Shown: positions 34,221-43,699, numbered from the stretch's first letter. The stretch is DNA of 64,000 bases from Cytophagales bacterium (GCA_013297755.1 JAAFIH010000006.1:20792-84791); one strand, 5' to 3'. Translations and numbers: made by a program. Notes: generated by a model from the letters alone, not told the origin.

Positions 34221-37200
34221 TTATATACGAAGTTTAATTTTTCGGTCATTAAAAACAATGTATAGTATAGGCAATACAACTAATGTAAGTATAGTTGAAG
34301 TTATCAATCCACCAATAACTACTGTGGCCAATGGTTTTTGAATTTCAGAACCAGCCCCATGCGACAAAGCCATAGGCAAAAAGCCAAGTGCTGCTGTGGC
34401 CGATGTCATCAATACCTGTCTAAATCGTTCTTTGATTCCTATCTCTACACGTTCGTAAATATTGTCGATTCCTCTGCGACTTTCGAGCGTTTTGAAATGA
34501 CCAATAAGTAATATTCCATTCAAAACTGCTATACCAAACAACGAAATAAATCCAATACCAGCAGAAATACTAAAAGCCATACCTGACAAAGATAATGCAA
34601 TAATGCCCCCAACTGCCGAAAGTGGAATGCCACTAAAAACCAACAAACTATCGCCAAATGTGCCAAATGTGGCATATAGTAAGAAGAAAATAATTAGCAA
34701 CGAAAGTGGCAATACTACTGATAATCGACCTTTGGCTCTGATTAAGTTTTCAAAAGCACCACCATAATCTAATTTATATCCTGGCGGAAGTGTTACAGTC
34801 GAGTTGATAATTGACTGAGCTTCTGATACTATACTTTCTATATCTCGACCCCTTACATTGAAACCTACATTGAGTTTTCGTTGTCCATTTTCTCTTGAAA
34901 TTTCAGAAGCCCCTTTTTCTATTTTTATATCTGCTACTTCTCGCAGTGGTATAGTAATGCCTTTGTTGGTATTGATTTGCATATTCAATAAGTCTTCTAT
35001 ACCATTTCTATTTTCGTTATCGAGCCTTACTGATAAATCAAACCTATTTTCACCTTCGTATATTTTGCCAGTTTTGGCACCTGCAAATCCAACCTGAATT
35101 AGATTGTTGATGTCTTTTACCTGAATACCATAGTAAGAAATTAGTCTTCTATCATATTTTAGCATAATTTGAGGTAGCCCACCAAGTTGTTGAACTTGTA
35201 CATCGGCCGAGCCTTGTAGTTTTCTCAGTATACCAGCCAACTGATTGCCAACTTTGGTCAATTTATCTAAATCATCGCCAAAAACTTTGATTACAACATC
35301 GGTTTTGGCACCAGAAAGCATATCGTTAAATCTATTCTCAATAGGCTGCGAGAATGATACTGTCAATCCTGGATATTTTGATAAATCATTTGAAATCAAT
35401 GCTGTAAGCTCATCTTTAGTTTTTGCTAATTTCCAAACAGATTTGTCATTCAATGTTATAATTAAGTCAAAACATTCAAAAGGAACAGGATCTGTGGGGA
35501 TTTCTGATGTACCTACTTTGGCTACCAAGGTTTTGATTTCGTTGGGGTATTTTGTTTTCAATAATTTTTCTATTTTATTAGAAAATTCTAATGATTGCGA
35601 TAATGATGTACCCACTGGATTTCTTACCTCTATGTTGTAATCTCCTTCGTCTAGTTTTGGTATAAATTCGCCCCCCATAGCATTAAAAATCATATAAGCT
35701 GCATACAAAAGTGCAAACGAAACTATTATTATACTATATTGAAATTTGAATGCAAATTTGAGAATTGGGGCATATCCACGGTGCATGGCATCTACCATTT
35801 TGTCAGCAAAATTTTTGTGTTCTGGGTCGTGTGGTTTTAGCACCAACGCACTCATCATGGGCACATACGTTAAAGCCAAAATAATAGCTCCTATAATAGC
35901 AAAACTTACTGCCAAAGCCATTGGTGTAAACATTTTGCCTTCTATTCCACTTAGGGTCATAATAGGGAAATAAACTATCAAAATAATTAATCCACCATAA
36001 ATTACAGAGCGTTTAATCTCAAAAGTAGCATTTCTTACTACCAAATCTTTAGCATCTTGCAGTAGATGAGGTTTTACATTTTTGAGCCCCAAAGCGAGCG
36101 ATACCACCACACTCTCTACTACTATAATGGCCGGATCCACAGTAAGCCCAAAATCTATGGCCCCCAACGACATCAAATTGCCACCTACATGAAAATAATT
36201 CATTAATATAATCATTGTAAACAGCGAAAGTGGTATAACAGAGGCCACCAACAAACTGGCCCTGATATCGCCAAGAAAGATAAATACCACAAAAACTACA
36301 ATGATAAAGGCCTCAAAAAGATTTTTGACAACAGTTTGAATAGCACGATTTACCAAACTTTCACGATCTATAAAGACATCAATTTTAAGGTCATCAGGCA
36401 AAAATTCTTCAATAGATTTTATCCTTTCTTTGATATTTTTTACAACTTTTGAGGCATTTTCGCCTTTTCTCATCAATACTACTGCCCCCACTACTTCGCC
36501 ATTGCCATCCATAGTCATGCCACCATAGCGTACACTAAAACCAAACTCTACTTCGGCCACATCTTTCACATATACAGGCACAGAGCCATTCGATTTTATC
36601 AAAATATCTTTGATGTCGTCAATCGATTTGGCCAAACCTATACCTCTGATAAGGTAGGCAGTACCTTCGTTTTCTATATAAGCACCCCCAGTATTGTTGT
36701 TGCCATTTTCGAGAGCTGTAAACAATTCTTGCATCGTTACGCCAGTCGATCGTAGCAATTCTGGTTTAACTTTGGCTTGATATTCTTTTACTTTTCCACC
36801 AAATGAACTTACATCGGCCACGCCCTCTGTACCCAGCAATTTTTTGCGCACTATCCAGTCTTGTATCGTACGCAAATCCATGAGCGAGTAAGTAGTATCG
36901 CCTTCGTTTTTGGGTCTAAGCACATACTGATATACCTCGCTAAGCCCTGTAGCCACAGGTGCCAGTGTAGGCACGCCCATTTCTTTGGGTATGTCTTGTT
37001 CCAAATCTTTGAGCCGCTCCATCACCAATTGTCGAGCCCTATACACTTCGGTTTCATCGTCAAAAACCAAAATGACACTAGATAAACCAAATTTTGACAT
37101 AGACCTCATTTCGAGCAATCCAGGGGTGTTGGCCATGGCCAATTCGATAGGAGAGGTTATAAACTTCTCCATTTCGTAAGGTGCAAGATTTGGATTTTGG

Positions 37201-37352
37201 GTAATGATTTGTACCTGATTGTTGGTTACATCTGGTACAGCATCTATGGGTAATTTTGATATGGAATATGTACCAAATATGACTAATATAAGTGTAAGAA
37301 TCCCAATGGTGAGCTTATGCGAAATACTATATTCTATTATTTTATCAATCAT
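34221..37352 (-). CDS. CusA/CzcA-family heavy-metal RND efflux pump
   Basis: A 1043-residue RND transporter with about 12 membrane segments and two large periplasmic loops. N-terminal IIEYSISHKLTIGILTLILV, ISKLPIDAVPDVTNNQVQIIT, RSMSKFGLSSVILVFDD and AIDFGLTVDPAIIVVES mark the heavy-metal-efflux (HME) class; the last one carries the proton-relay Asp in the fourth membrane span. Cu/Ag versus Zn/Co/Cd specificity cannot be told from the sequence by eye. It is the first gene of a minus-strand pair with the adaptor. No metal sensor gene is adjacent. Confidence 0.92.
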   Translation of the reverse strand: MIDKIIEYSISHKLTIGILTLILVIFGTYSISKLPIDAVPDVTNNQVQIITQNPNLAPYEMEKFITSPIELAMANTPGLLEMRSMSKFGLSSVILVFDDETEVYRARQLVMERLKDLEQDIPKEMGVPTLAPVATGLSEVYQYVLRPKNEGDTTYSLMDLRTIQDWIVRKKLLGTEGVADVSSFGGKVKEYQAKVKPELLRSTGVTMQELFTALENGNNNTGGAYIENEGTAYLIRGIGLAKSIDDIKDILIKSNGSVPVYVKDVAEVEFGFSVRYGGMTMDGNGEVVGAVVLMRKGENASKVVKNIKERIKSIEEFLPDDLKIDVFIDRESLVNRAIQTVVKNLFEAFIIVVFVVFIFLGDIRASLLVASVIPLSLFTMIILMNYFHVGGNLMSLGAIDFGLTVDPAIIVVESVVVSLALGLKNVKPHLLQDAKDLVVRNATFEIKRSVIYGGLIILIVYFPIMTLSGIEGKMFTPMALAVSFAIIGAIILALTYVPMMSALVLKPHDPEHKNFADKMVDAMHRGYAPILKFAFKFQYSIIIVSFALLYAAYMIFNAMGGEFIPKLDEGDYNIEVRNPVGTSLSQSLEFSNKIEKLLKTKYPNEIKTLVAKVGTSEIPTDPVPFECFDLIITLNDKSVWKLAKTKDELTALISNDLSKYPGLTVSFSQPIENRFNDMLSGAKTDVVIKVFGDDLDKLTKVGNQLAGILRKLQGSADVQVQQLGGLPQIMLKYDRRLISYYGIQVKDINNLIQVGFAGAKTGKIYEGENRFDLSVRLDNENRNGIEDLLNMQINTNKGITIPLREVADIKIEKGASEISRENGQRKLNVGFNVRGRDIESIVSEAQSIINSTVTLPPGYKLDYGGAFENLIRAKGRLSVVLPLSLLIIFFLLYATFGTFGDSLLVFSGIPLSAVGGIIALSLSGMAFSISAGIGFISLFGIAVLNGILLIGHFKTLESRRGIDNIYERVEIGIKERFRQVLMTSATAALGFLPMALSHGAGSEIQKPLATVVIGGLITSTILTLVVLPILYIVFNDRKIKLRI

Positions 37353-37812
37353 TGGTACAACTATATTTGGGTAATGGCTTAATTTTAGCTATTTAGTAAT
37401 TATTTGTTGATATATTTCTATTAAAAATTAAAAATTATTAAAAAAAAATTATTTTAAACATAAACTATAATTTTTCAAATAAAAAATTTTACATTTCTAA
37501 TGTAATTTAAGACTTTTTTAAAATTTTAAGTTTTGTAAATTACTAATGAAAGTAGTTTCATTAATTCTAATTATTATTTGACTTTAGTAAACTCCAATTT
37601 TTTATAAATGTTGAAAAATGACTAATTTTTTTTATTTTTATAAATCAACACTTGCAAGTAAAAATGTATATATTATTAGTTGTCAAAAATAAAGGCTGTA
37701 AATATAGAACGATTGTAAAAAAAAGTAATATTCTTGATGACAATTGAGAACAAAATGCCCAAGCACCACCCCTAAAATTATTTTGAACATTTCTTTACTA
37801 TCGAATTTATTT
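37353..37812. other. AT-rich divergent region between the efflux pump and the restriction-modification island
   Basis: No gene is seen. It must hold the pump promoter (minus) and marks the left edge of the island; no direct repeat or tRNA was found at the edge. Confidence 0.5.
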
Positions 37813-37835
37813 ACATTACATTTGCCAAATAATGT
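37813..37835 (+). promoter_or_regulatory. -7 element with overlapping inverted repeat upstream of the XRE regulator
   Basis: TACATTTG at 37817-37824 matches the Bacteroidota -7 element, 29 bases before the regulator ATG. It lies inside an imperfect inverted repeat (ACATTACATTTG / CAAATAATGT). A repressor site over the promoter would fit self-control by the XRE protein, as in C-protein-controlled restriction systems. This is inference from position. Confidence 0.4.
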
Positions 37836-37853
37836 CAAGTCAAATAAAAGACA

Positions 37854-38162
37854 ATGAGTAGCCAATTCGGAAATAAAATAAGGACTTTAAGAGAACAGCA
37901 AAACTTACTTTTAAGACAAGTTGCATCTATACTTGAAATGGACACAGCTCAATTAAGTAAAATTGAACGTGGAGAACGACAGGCAAAAAAAGAAACAGTT
38001 TTAAAAATTGCTGTAATACTTAAAGTTAAAGACGATGAATTATTGACACTTTGGCTTGCCGACCAAATTTATGACGTTGTAAAAGACGAAAAGAATGCTT
38101 TAAAAGCTATGATGGTGGCTGAAGAGAAAGTTGAATATTTAAAAACACATAAACAAAAATGA
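37854..38162 (+). CDS. XRE-family regulator of the restriction-modification island
   Basis: A 102-residue protein with an N-terminal helix-turn-helix: NKIRTLREQQNLLLRQVASILEMDTAQLSKIERGERQ (residues about 6-42), followed by a short helical tail. It is the usual small regulator in front of Bacteroidota DNA methyltransferase genes and may act like a controller protein, delaying nuclease expression. Its stop overlaps the methyltransferase ATG by 4 bases. Confidence 0.88.
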   Translation: MSSQFGNKIRTLREQQNLLLRQVASILEMDTAQLSKIERGERQAKKETVLKIAVILKVKDDELLTLWLADQIYDVVKDEKNALKAMMVAEEKVEYLKTHKQK

Positions 38163-39181
38163 GTAATTCAAAACCAACGGTTATAGACTTATTTTGTGGT
38201 TGTGGTGGACTTTCTTTTGGCTTTATAGAAGCTGGTTATAATGTTGTTTTAGGTATTGACCATTGGAAAGATGCAATTGCAACTTTTAAAAATATACATA
38301 ACAATTCTAAAGGTTTGGTTGCTGACTTATTCACTGAAACTCCTAAAGAAATAAGTACCAAAACTGGAATAAAAAAAGTTGATTTAATAATTGGTGGTCC
38401 GCCTTGTCAAGGCTTCTCTATTGCTGGAAAACGAATAATTGACGATGAGCGAAATAAACTATATAAATCTTTTGTAGACTTCGTAAAGTTCTATAAACCC
38501 AGCGTGTTTCTAATGGAAAATGTCCCTAACATCGTTTCTATGGGGAAAGGAATAGTAAAAGAAACAATAATAAAAGACTTTGAAAAATTAGGTTATAAAG
38601 TTGTTTGTAAAGTTTTATTGGCTTCTGAATTTGGAGTTCCTCAAAATAGAAAACGAGCATTTTTTATTGGAACAAAAAATAAAGAGGAATTTATATTTCC
38701 ATTACCAATCAATCAAAAAACAGTTACTTCAAAAGAAGCAATTTCTGATTTAACAGAAAATACAATTTCTGATGGAACAAAATATAAAACAGTACCAAAA
38801 TCTGATTATCAAAAAATGATTAGAAAAGGCTCATATTCAATATTCAATCACGAAATAACAAACCACAGCGAACAAACAGTTGAAATTATTTCATTGGTTC
38901 CTGATGGTGGTAATTATAAAAATCTTCCAGAACACTTACATAAGACTAGAAATGTAAATATTGCTTGGACAAGATTAAACAGCCAAAAACCAAGTTTCAC
39001 AATAGACACTGGACACAGACATCATTTTCATTACAAATATAATCGAGTGCCGACTGTTAGAGAAAGTGCGAGAATACAATCGTTTCCCGACACGTTCATT
39101 TTTTTAGGAAGCAAAACAAGTCAGTATAAACAAGTCGGTAATGCAGTACCGCCATTATTTGTAAAAGTGTTTTTAAATTAA
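38159..39181 (+). CDS. DNA (cytosine-5-)-methyltransferase 1
   Basis: A 340-residue C5-cytosine methyltransferase. The ordered motifs are DLFCGCGGLSFGF (I), GGPPCQGFS with the catalytic Cys (IV), MENVPN (VI), QNRKRAFFIG (VIII) and QVGNAVPP (X). The variable target-recognition region lies between VIII and IX (about residues 190-280). It is translationally coupled to the XRE gene and followed at 5 bases by a small protein gene. The target sequence cannot be read from the protein. Confidence 0.95.
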   Translation: MSNSKPTVIDLFCGCGGLSFGFIEAGYNVVLGIDHWKDAIATFKNIHNNSKGLVADLFTETPKEISTKTGIKKVDLIIGGPPCQGFSIAGKRIIDDERNKLYKSFVDFVKFYKPSVFLMENVPNIVSMGKGIVKETIIKDFEKLGYKVVCKVLLASEFGVPQNRKRAFFIGTKNKEEFIFPLPINQKTVTSKEAISDLTENTISDGTKYKTVPKSDYQKMIRKGSYSIFNHEITNHSEQTVEIISLVPDGGNYKNLPEHLHKTRNVNIAWTRLNSQKPSFTIDTGHRHHFHYKYNRVPTVRESARIQSFPDTFIFLGSKTSQYKQVGNAVPPLFVKVFLN

Positions 39182-39186
39182 TTTTT

Positions 39187-39384
39187 ATGAAAAATAACGA
39201 TATGATTTTTGATGATTTAGTAATTGAAGAAAAAGGAACTTGGACACAAGTATGTAAATCGTGTGCAGAAAAATCTAATGAATTAGGCTTTTTAGAAGAA
39301 ATAGCAATTGAAGGATTAATCTGCGGAGTTGATGGTTGCCAAAATGAAGCACATTATTATTTAGATTTGAATAATGAGAAATAA
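39187..39384 (+). CDS. Small four-cysteine (zinc-ribbon-like) protein
   Basis: A 65-residue protein with VCKSCAEKS and LICGVDGCQNEA, two CxxC-type pairs that could bind one zinc. The ATG is 5 bases after methyltransferase 1 and its end overlaps the HNH gene by 11 bases, so it belongs to the island operon. No family is recognised. It may assist the HNH nuclease or act as a small regulator; both are guesses. Confidence 0.7.
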   Translation: MKNNDMIFDDLVIEEKGTWTQVCKSCAEKSNELGFLEEIAIEGLICGVDGCQNEAHYYLDLNNEK

Positions 39385-40138
39385 CTGGACAAGAGAAGAA
39401 TTGATTTTAGCTTTTAATCTGTATTGCAAATTGCCTTATGGTCAATTTAATAATCGAAATTCAGAAGTGAAAATTTTAGCAGATATTTTAGGAAGAACAC
39501 CTGGTGCAATTGCATATAAACTTGTAAATTTTGTAAGTCTTGACCCAAAACAAAAATTACTTGGAAGAAAAGGAGCAACAAATATTGGTAAATTGGATAA
39601 AGAAATTTTCAAAGAGTTTACTGAAAATTTCGACAACCTTTTTATTGAAAGTGAAGAGTTATTAATGGCAAAAATAGAAGTTGAAAAACCGATAAAAAAT
39701 ATTGATGATTTAATTGATGAGAACAAAAAAGGCGAGTATAAAATAAGAGAAACAAAAGTTAGGCAAAATCAAGATTATTTTAGAACTATTGTAATGTCAA
39801 ACTATGCCAATAATTGTGCAATTACAGGAATTTCAATTCCAGAATTGTTAATAGCTTCACACATAAAACCTTGGTCTAAAGATGAGAATAATAGATTAAA
39901 TCCTGCAAACGGAATTTGTTTATCGGCTACACTCGATAAAGCATTTGACAAGGGTTTGATTACAATTGACAATGAATACAAAATTGTGTTTTCTTCAAAA
40001 ATAAAAAAGTTTTCAAAGGACACTTTTTATGATATTGAATTAGGAAGATTTGAAAACCAACAGATGATTTTACCAATTAAATTTCTTCCCAATGAAGAGT
40101 TTTTAAAGTATCATAACGATGTTGTTTTTTTGCACTAA
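39374..40138 (+). CDS. HNH endonuclease (putative restriction enzyme)
   Basis: A 254-residue protein. The N-terminal half (NNWTREELILAFNLYCKLPYG ... GRTPGAIAYKLVNFVSLD) is a helical DNA-binding region common to this family. The C-terminal half carries the HNH nuclease site: CAITG, ASHIKPWSKDENNRLNPANGICLSAT and DKAFDKGLITI, with the His/Asn/His residues in place. It sits between two cytosine methyltransferases and is a strong candidate for the restriction enzyme matched to methyltransferase 1. Confidence 0.9.
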   Translation: MRNNWTREELILAFNLYCKLPYGQFNNRNSEVKILADILGRTPGAIAYKLVNFVSLDPKQKLLGRKGATNIGKLDKEIFKEFTENFDNLFIESEELLMAKIEVEKPIKNIDDLIDENKKGEYKIRETKVRQNQDYFRTIVMSNYANNCAITGISIPELLIASHIKPWSKDENNRLNPANGICLSATLDKAFDKGLITIDNEYKIVFSSKIKKFSKDTFYDIELGRFENQQMILPIKFLPNEEFLKYHNDVVFLH

Positions 40139-40140
40139 TT

Positions 40141-40227
40141 GCGTGAGGGATAGAAGCGAAAAGCCCACAGCGAAGTGCAACGGAGCGAGGACTTGTAGCG
40201 GATAGCCCGACCCGAAGGGACACGCCC
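40141..40227. repeat. 87-bp GC-rich structured intergenic element
   Basis: About 62 percent G+C (54 of 87 bases) in surroundings near one third. It begins GCGTGAGGGATAGAAGCG and ends GGGACACGCCC, so the ends can pair (GCGTG/CACGC). Inside are AGCCC, CGGAGCGAGGACTTG and TAGCGGATAGCCCGACCC. From memory, elements with this GCGTGAGGGATAGAAGCG ... TAGCGGATAGCCCG pattern recur between genes in many flavobacteria; no function is agreed. It lies 3 bases after the HNH stop and 44 before the DUF3883 gene. Confidence 0.7.
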
Positions 40228-40270
40228 AAAAGAAAATATTTCAAGTTTAATACAAGAGTATTATTCTCGA

Positions 40271-40705
40271 ATGACTGGAGATAGAAAAGTTCCAACAAAA
40301 ATAATTGGCGATTATGGCGAAAGTTTAATTTTAGCTCACGAATATTTAAGAACTAAAGAAAAATCAAATCGACAACATTTAATTAATAAAATCCCAACTC
40401 CTCTTGGCGTTGGTTACGATATTCAAAGTATTGAAATTGAGAAAAAGAAAAGATACATTGAAGTAAAAACTACCAAATCTCGAAAAGCGATTAATAATAA
40501 TCGTTTCAAATTAACTCCAAACGAATGGGATACAGCGGAAACGATGGGAGAAAACTATTTTATCTATTATTTGGTAGTAAACGATAGCGAGAAAAACATT
40601 TTCGTTATTCAAAATCCCGTAAAACAGCATTCTCAAGGAAATATTAAAGTGGACAAAAATTTAGTAGTTGAATTTTATAAAACATCAGGACAATGGCAAA
40701 ACTAA
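40271..40705 (+). CDS. DUF3883-domain protein with PD-(D/E)xK-like nuclease motif
   Basis: A 144-residue protein matching the DUF3883 domain: GDYGESLILAHEYL near the N-terminus, then GVGYDIQS and KKRYIEVKTT, which give D ... ExK, the catalytic layout of PD-(D/E)xK nucleases, and NEWDTAETMGENYFIYYLV. DUF3883 usually forms the C-terminal part of larger restriction or defence proteins; here it stands alone. It overlaps methyltransferase 2 by 38 bases in another frame. It may be the nuclease matched to methyltransferase 2. Confidence 0.78.
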   Translation: MTGDRKVPTKIIGDYGESLILAHEYLRTKEKSNRQHLINKIPTPLGVGYDIQSIEIEKKKRYIEVKTTKSRKAINNNRFKLTPNEWDTAETMGENYFIYYLVVNDSEKNIFVIQNPVKQHSQGNIKVDKNLVVEFYKTSGQWQN

Positions 40706-41732
40706 TGGAAATACAAAACTAAAAGTCGCATCACTTATTTACGGTTGTGGCGGAATGGATTTAGGTATTCAAGGAGATTTCAATTTCCTTAATAAGCATT
40801 TTGGTGCTCTACCTTTTGAAGTTGTTTATGCCGTTGACAATGATGCCTATGCGACTAAAATATATAATAATAATTTTTCGCATAAATGTGAATTAAAAGA
40901 TGTTCGAGATATTGTACCAAGTGAAGTACCCGACCACGATATTTTATTGGGCGGATTTCCTTGTCAATCATTTTCAATAAGTGCTCAAAATCCTCCTAGA
41001 CTTGGCTTTAAAGACGACAGAGGTAAATTATTTTTTGAAATGGTTAATGTTTTAAAAGAAAAAAAACCAAGGTTTTTTATTGGAGAAAATGTTAAAGGTT
41101 TGCTTTCAGCAAACAAAGGCAAAGCATTTCCAATGATAGTTAAAGAATTTGAAAAGGCAGGTTATTATATTCATCACAAACTTCTAAATGCTTCGGAATT
41201 TGGCGTTCCTCAAAAAAGAGAACGTGTATTTATTGTTGGATTTAGGGACTTTGAAGATTATTTTAATTTTCGTTTTCCTCAACCATCGACTTTAAATGGT
41301 TCTAAAATTAAACTGAAACAAGTAATTGACAAAAAAGCCAATAAAGATGAAAAATGGTTTTTCAGTCAAAGAGCTGTTGACGGTATGTTGAGAGTAAGAG
41401 AAAAAATGAATAAAGGTCGTGTACAAGACTTAAATCAGCCTTGCAATACAATTAGTTCGCATTTAGCAAAAGTTAGTTTAAACGGAACAGACCCTGTATT
41501 AATGGTTGACGAAAGATACAGAAGATTAACGCCAAGAGAAGCGTCAAGTATTCAATCTTTTCCTGAAAGTTTCAATCTTGACATAGTTTCAGAAAACAGA
41601 CAATATAAAGCAATTGGTAATGCTGTCCCACCAGTTTTAATGTGGCACGTTGCCAACGCATTGACAAATAATTTATTGACAGATAAACAACAAGAAATTA
41701 ATGAAACAAAACTTGAATTAAGTGAATTATAG
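40668..41732 (+). CDS. DNA (cytosine-5-)-methyltransferase 2
   Basis: A 354-residue C5-cytosine methyltransferase, distinct from the first. Motifs: VASLIYGCGGMDLGI (I, with YGCGG in place of the usual FSGAGG/FCGCGG), GGFPCQSFS (IV), GENVKGLL (VI), QKRERVFIVGF (VIII), and AIGNAVPPVL (X). The start is probably the TTG at 40668, since no in-frame ATG precedes the conserved region. Its recognition region (about 195-290) is unlike that of methyltransferase 1, so a different target is expected. It closes the island. Confidence 0.92.
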   Translation: MNFIKHQDNGKTNGNTKLKVASLIYGCGGMDLGIQGDFNFLNKHFGALPFEVVYAVDNDAYATKIYNNNFSHKCELKDVRDIVPSEVPDHDILLGGFPCQSFSISAQNPPRLGFKDDRGKLFFEMVNVLKEKKPRFFIGENVKGLLSANKGKAFPMIVKEFEKAGYYIHHKLLNASEFGVPQKRERVFIVGFRDFEDYFNFRFPQPSTLNGSKIKLKQVIDKKANKDEKWFFSQRAVDGMLRVREKMNKGRVQDLNQPCNTISSHLAKVSLNGTDPVLMVDERYRRLTPREASSIQSFPESFNLDIVSENRQYKAIGNAVPPVLMWHVANALTNNLLTDKQQEINETKLELSEL

Positions 41733-42069
41733 CCAACGCTTTTATTAGCACATTTATATTATTTTCTAATACACAAAACCAAACAAAAAAAGCCAAAAAT
41801 GCAACCAAGCCAGACCAATATGAAGCAAAAAACCATTACAAAAAAAACAACAAAGCAAAACTGTGGTTTTGCAAAAAAGCAGGTTTCGAGCTTTAATGAA
41901 AACTTATGCTTGGTTTCAATTTCAGTGCTTAGAAATCCTCTTCTTCACTAATCACCAAAATGATACTTCAAACTTTTTTAAAAAACTAAGGTTAAAAATG
42001 TATTCTTATTTTTAAAATAAAATTTATATATAATTTTACAAAAATTAAATCTATATCCTAAATTACCAA
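41733..42069. other. Gap after the restriction-modification island
   Basis: About 50 open codons run from 41733 without a start codon and look like a decayed or chance frame. Nothing else is recognised apart from an AT-rich stretch before hemL. Confidence 0.5.
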
Positions 42070-43362
42070 ATGCAAAGAATCAATAGTAAAAATTTATTTG
42101 AAAAAGCCAAACAAATAATCCCTGGTGGTGTCAATTCGCCTGTTCGTGCCTTTAGAGCTGTTGGTGGAAACCCTGTTTTTATGAAATCTGCCAAAGGAGC
42201 TTTTCTAACTGACGTAGATAATAATCAATACATAGATTTAATAGGTTCTTGGGGGCCAATGATTTTGGGCCATGCTTACCCAATTATAGAAGAAGCAATT
42301 TTAAAAGCTGTTGTAGACTCTACCTCGTTTGGCACGCCATCAAGTAGAGAAGTAGAAATGGCAGAGCTAATTATCAGCATGATGCCTTCTGTTGAAAAAG
42401 TAAGAATGGTAAATTCTGGAACAGAGGCCTGTATGGCAGCCATCAGGGCTGCTCGTGGATTTACTGGTCGTAATAAAATTATTAAATTTGAAGGCTGTTA
42501 TCATGGCCATGCAGATAGTTTTTTGATAGCAGCAGGCAGTGGTATGGCCACATTTGGCGAGCCAGATAGCTTGGGTGTTACTCAAGGTGTAGCCAATGAT
42601 ACCCTGACAGTACCTTACAATAATATTGAAAAACTTTTAGAAATTATTGAACTAAATAGAAATCAAATAGCCTGTTTAATCATAGAACCAGTTGTAGGAA
42701 ATATGGGTTGTGTCATTCCCAAGAACGGGTACTTGCAACAGTTAAGAGATATTTGCACAAAAGAAAACATTATTCTTATTTTCGATGAAGTTATGACTGG
42801 ATTTAGGCTCTCAAAAGGGGGAGCTCAATCACTTTTTGGAATTTTACCTGATATGTGCACGATGGGAAAAATCATTGGCGGGGGCTTGCCTGTGGGTGCT
42901 TATGGAGGCAAAAAAGAAATAATGGATTGCATATCTCCTGTGGGCAAAGTATATCAGGCTGGCACACTTTCGGGCAATCCTGTAGCTATGGCTGCTGGGC
43001 TTGCTATGTTAGGATTTCTAAACAAAAATCCTCAAGTCTATTCTCAACTTGATAAAATAACAAATAAAATTGCCTCTGGAATTCAAAAAGGGGCCGAAAA
43101 TATTGGCTTAGATGTTTCTTTAAATCAAATAGGTTCTATGTATAGTGTATTTTTTACAAAAAAAGAAGTAGTAGATTTTGATACTGCCAAGACCTCAAAT
43201 TTAGATTATTTTTCTCAATATTTTAATGCTATGTTAGATAGTGGCATCTATTTGGCTCCATCACAGTACGAAAGTTTATTTGTATCTGCATCTATAACTG
43301 ATAACTTAGCTGAAGAAATAATTGAAAAAAGTAATAAAGCCATGAAATCAATAAAGATATAG
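42070..43362 (+). CDS. hemL: Glutamate-1-semialdehyde 2,1-aminomutase
   Basis: A 430-residue PLP enzyme that makes 5-aminolevulinate for tetrapyrrole synthesis in the C5 pathway. Seen are IPGGVNSPVRAF near the N-terminus, SWGPMILGHA, VNSGTEACMAAIRAARGFTG, KFEGCYHGHAD, FDEVMTGFR and the PLP lysine in TMGKIIGGGLPVGAYGG (Lys267), then GTLSGNPVAMAAG. Length and motifs are standard. It is transcribed away from the island and ends at a bidirectional terminator. Confidence 0.97.
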   Translation: MQRINSKNLFEKAKQIIPGGVNSPVRAFRAVGGNPVFMKSAKGAFLTDVDNNQYIDLIGSWGPMILGHAYPIIEEAILKAVVDSTSFGTPSSREVEMAELIISMMPSVEKVRMVNSGTEACMAAIRAARGFTGRNKIIKFEGCYHGHADSFLIAAGSGMATFGEPDSLGVTQGVANDTLTVPYNNIEKLLEIIELNRNQIACLIIEPVVGNMGCVIPKNGYLQQLRDICTKENIILIFDEVMTGFRLSKGGAQSLFGILPDMCTMGKIIGGGLPVGAYGGKKEIMDCISPVGKVYQAGTLSGNPVAMAAGLAMLGFLNKNPQVYSQLDKITNKIASGIQKGAENIGLDVSLNQIGSMYSVFFTKKEVVDFDTAKTSNLDYFSQYFNAMLDSGIYLAPSQYESLFVSASITDNLAEEIIEKSNKAMKSIKI

Positions 43363-43499
43363 CTTTTTTTGATAATTCCTAAAACCTTCTTTTACATTGA
43401 TTTAGGTTGTTTCTTAGAATGACTTTATTTCATAAAAAAATAGAATTTCCAATAAAGTTTAATTCATAAAAAAAATCAAATCTTTATACAATTATTTCA

Positions 43500-43598
43500 G
43501 ACCAAAAAATTAAAATTACATTCCCATAATTTTTGTCCCACTTGGAGAGAAATTAAAAGAGGGGTTTAAAATAAACTTGTAATATTTGTTTTTCGGTT
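43500..43598 (-). repeat. MITE-like element, copy 1 (reverse orientation)
   Basis: The reverse complement of this stretch matches 55782-55899 over most of its length: TTTTTCGGTT terminus, GTAATATTTG, then CCCACTTGG and ATTAAAATTAC blocks are shared. Its left terminus (GACCAAAAAATT) is slightly decayed against the AACCGAAAAATT expected. It contains no gene. Confidence 0.65.
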
Positions 43599-43614
43599 CA
43601 ATTTAATCACCAAC

Positions 43615-43650
43615 AAAAAAACCCTTATCTTTAAAAGAAAGGGTTTTTTT
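43615..43650. terminator. Bidirectional intrinsic terminator between hemL and the OmpA gene
   Basis: AAAAAAACCCTT at 43615-43626 pairs exactly with AAGGGTTTTTTT at 43639-43650 around a 12-base loop. A and T runs on the outer flanks allow it to work for hemL (plus) and for the envelope operon that ends at 43700 (minus). Confidence 0.75.
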
Positions 43651-43699
43651 GTACGTTTTTTATGGTAATTGAAATGTAGGATTATTTCTCAGCGATAGC

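Noticed and set aside
40077..40298. Minus-strand frame across the GC-rich element
   Set aside because: Exists only because GC-rich DNA has few stop codons; overlaps the HNH gene end and the structured element.
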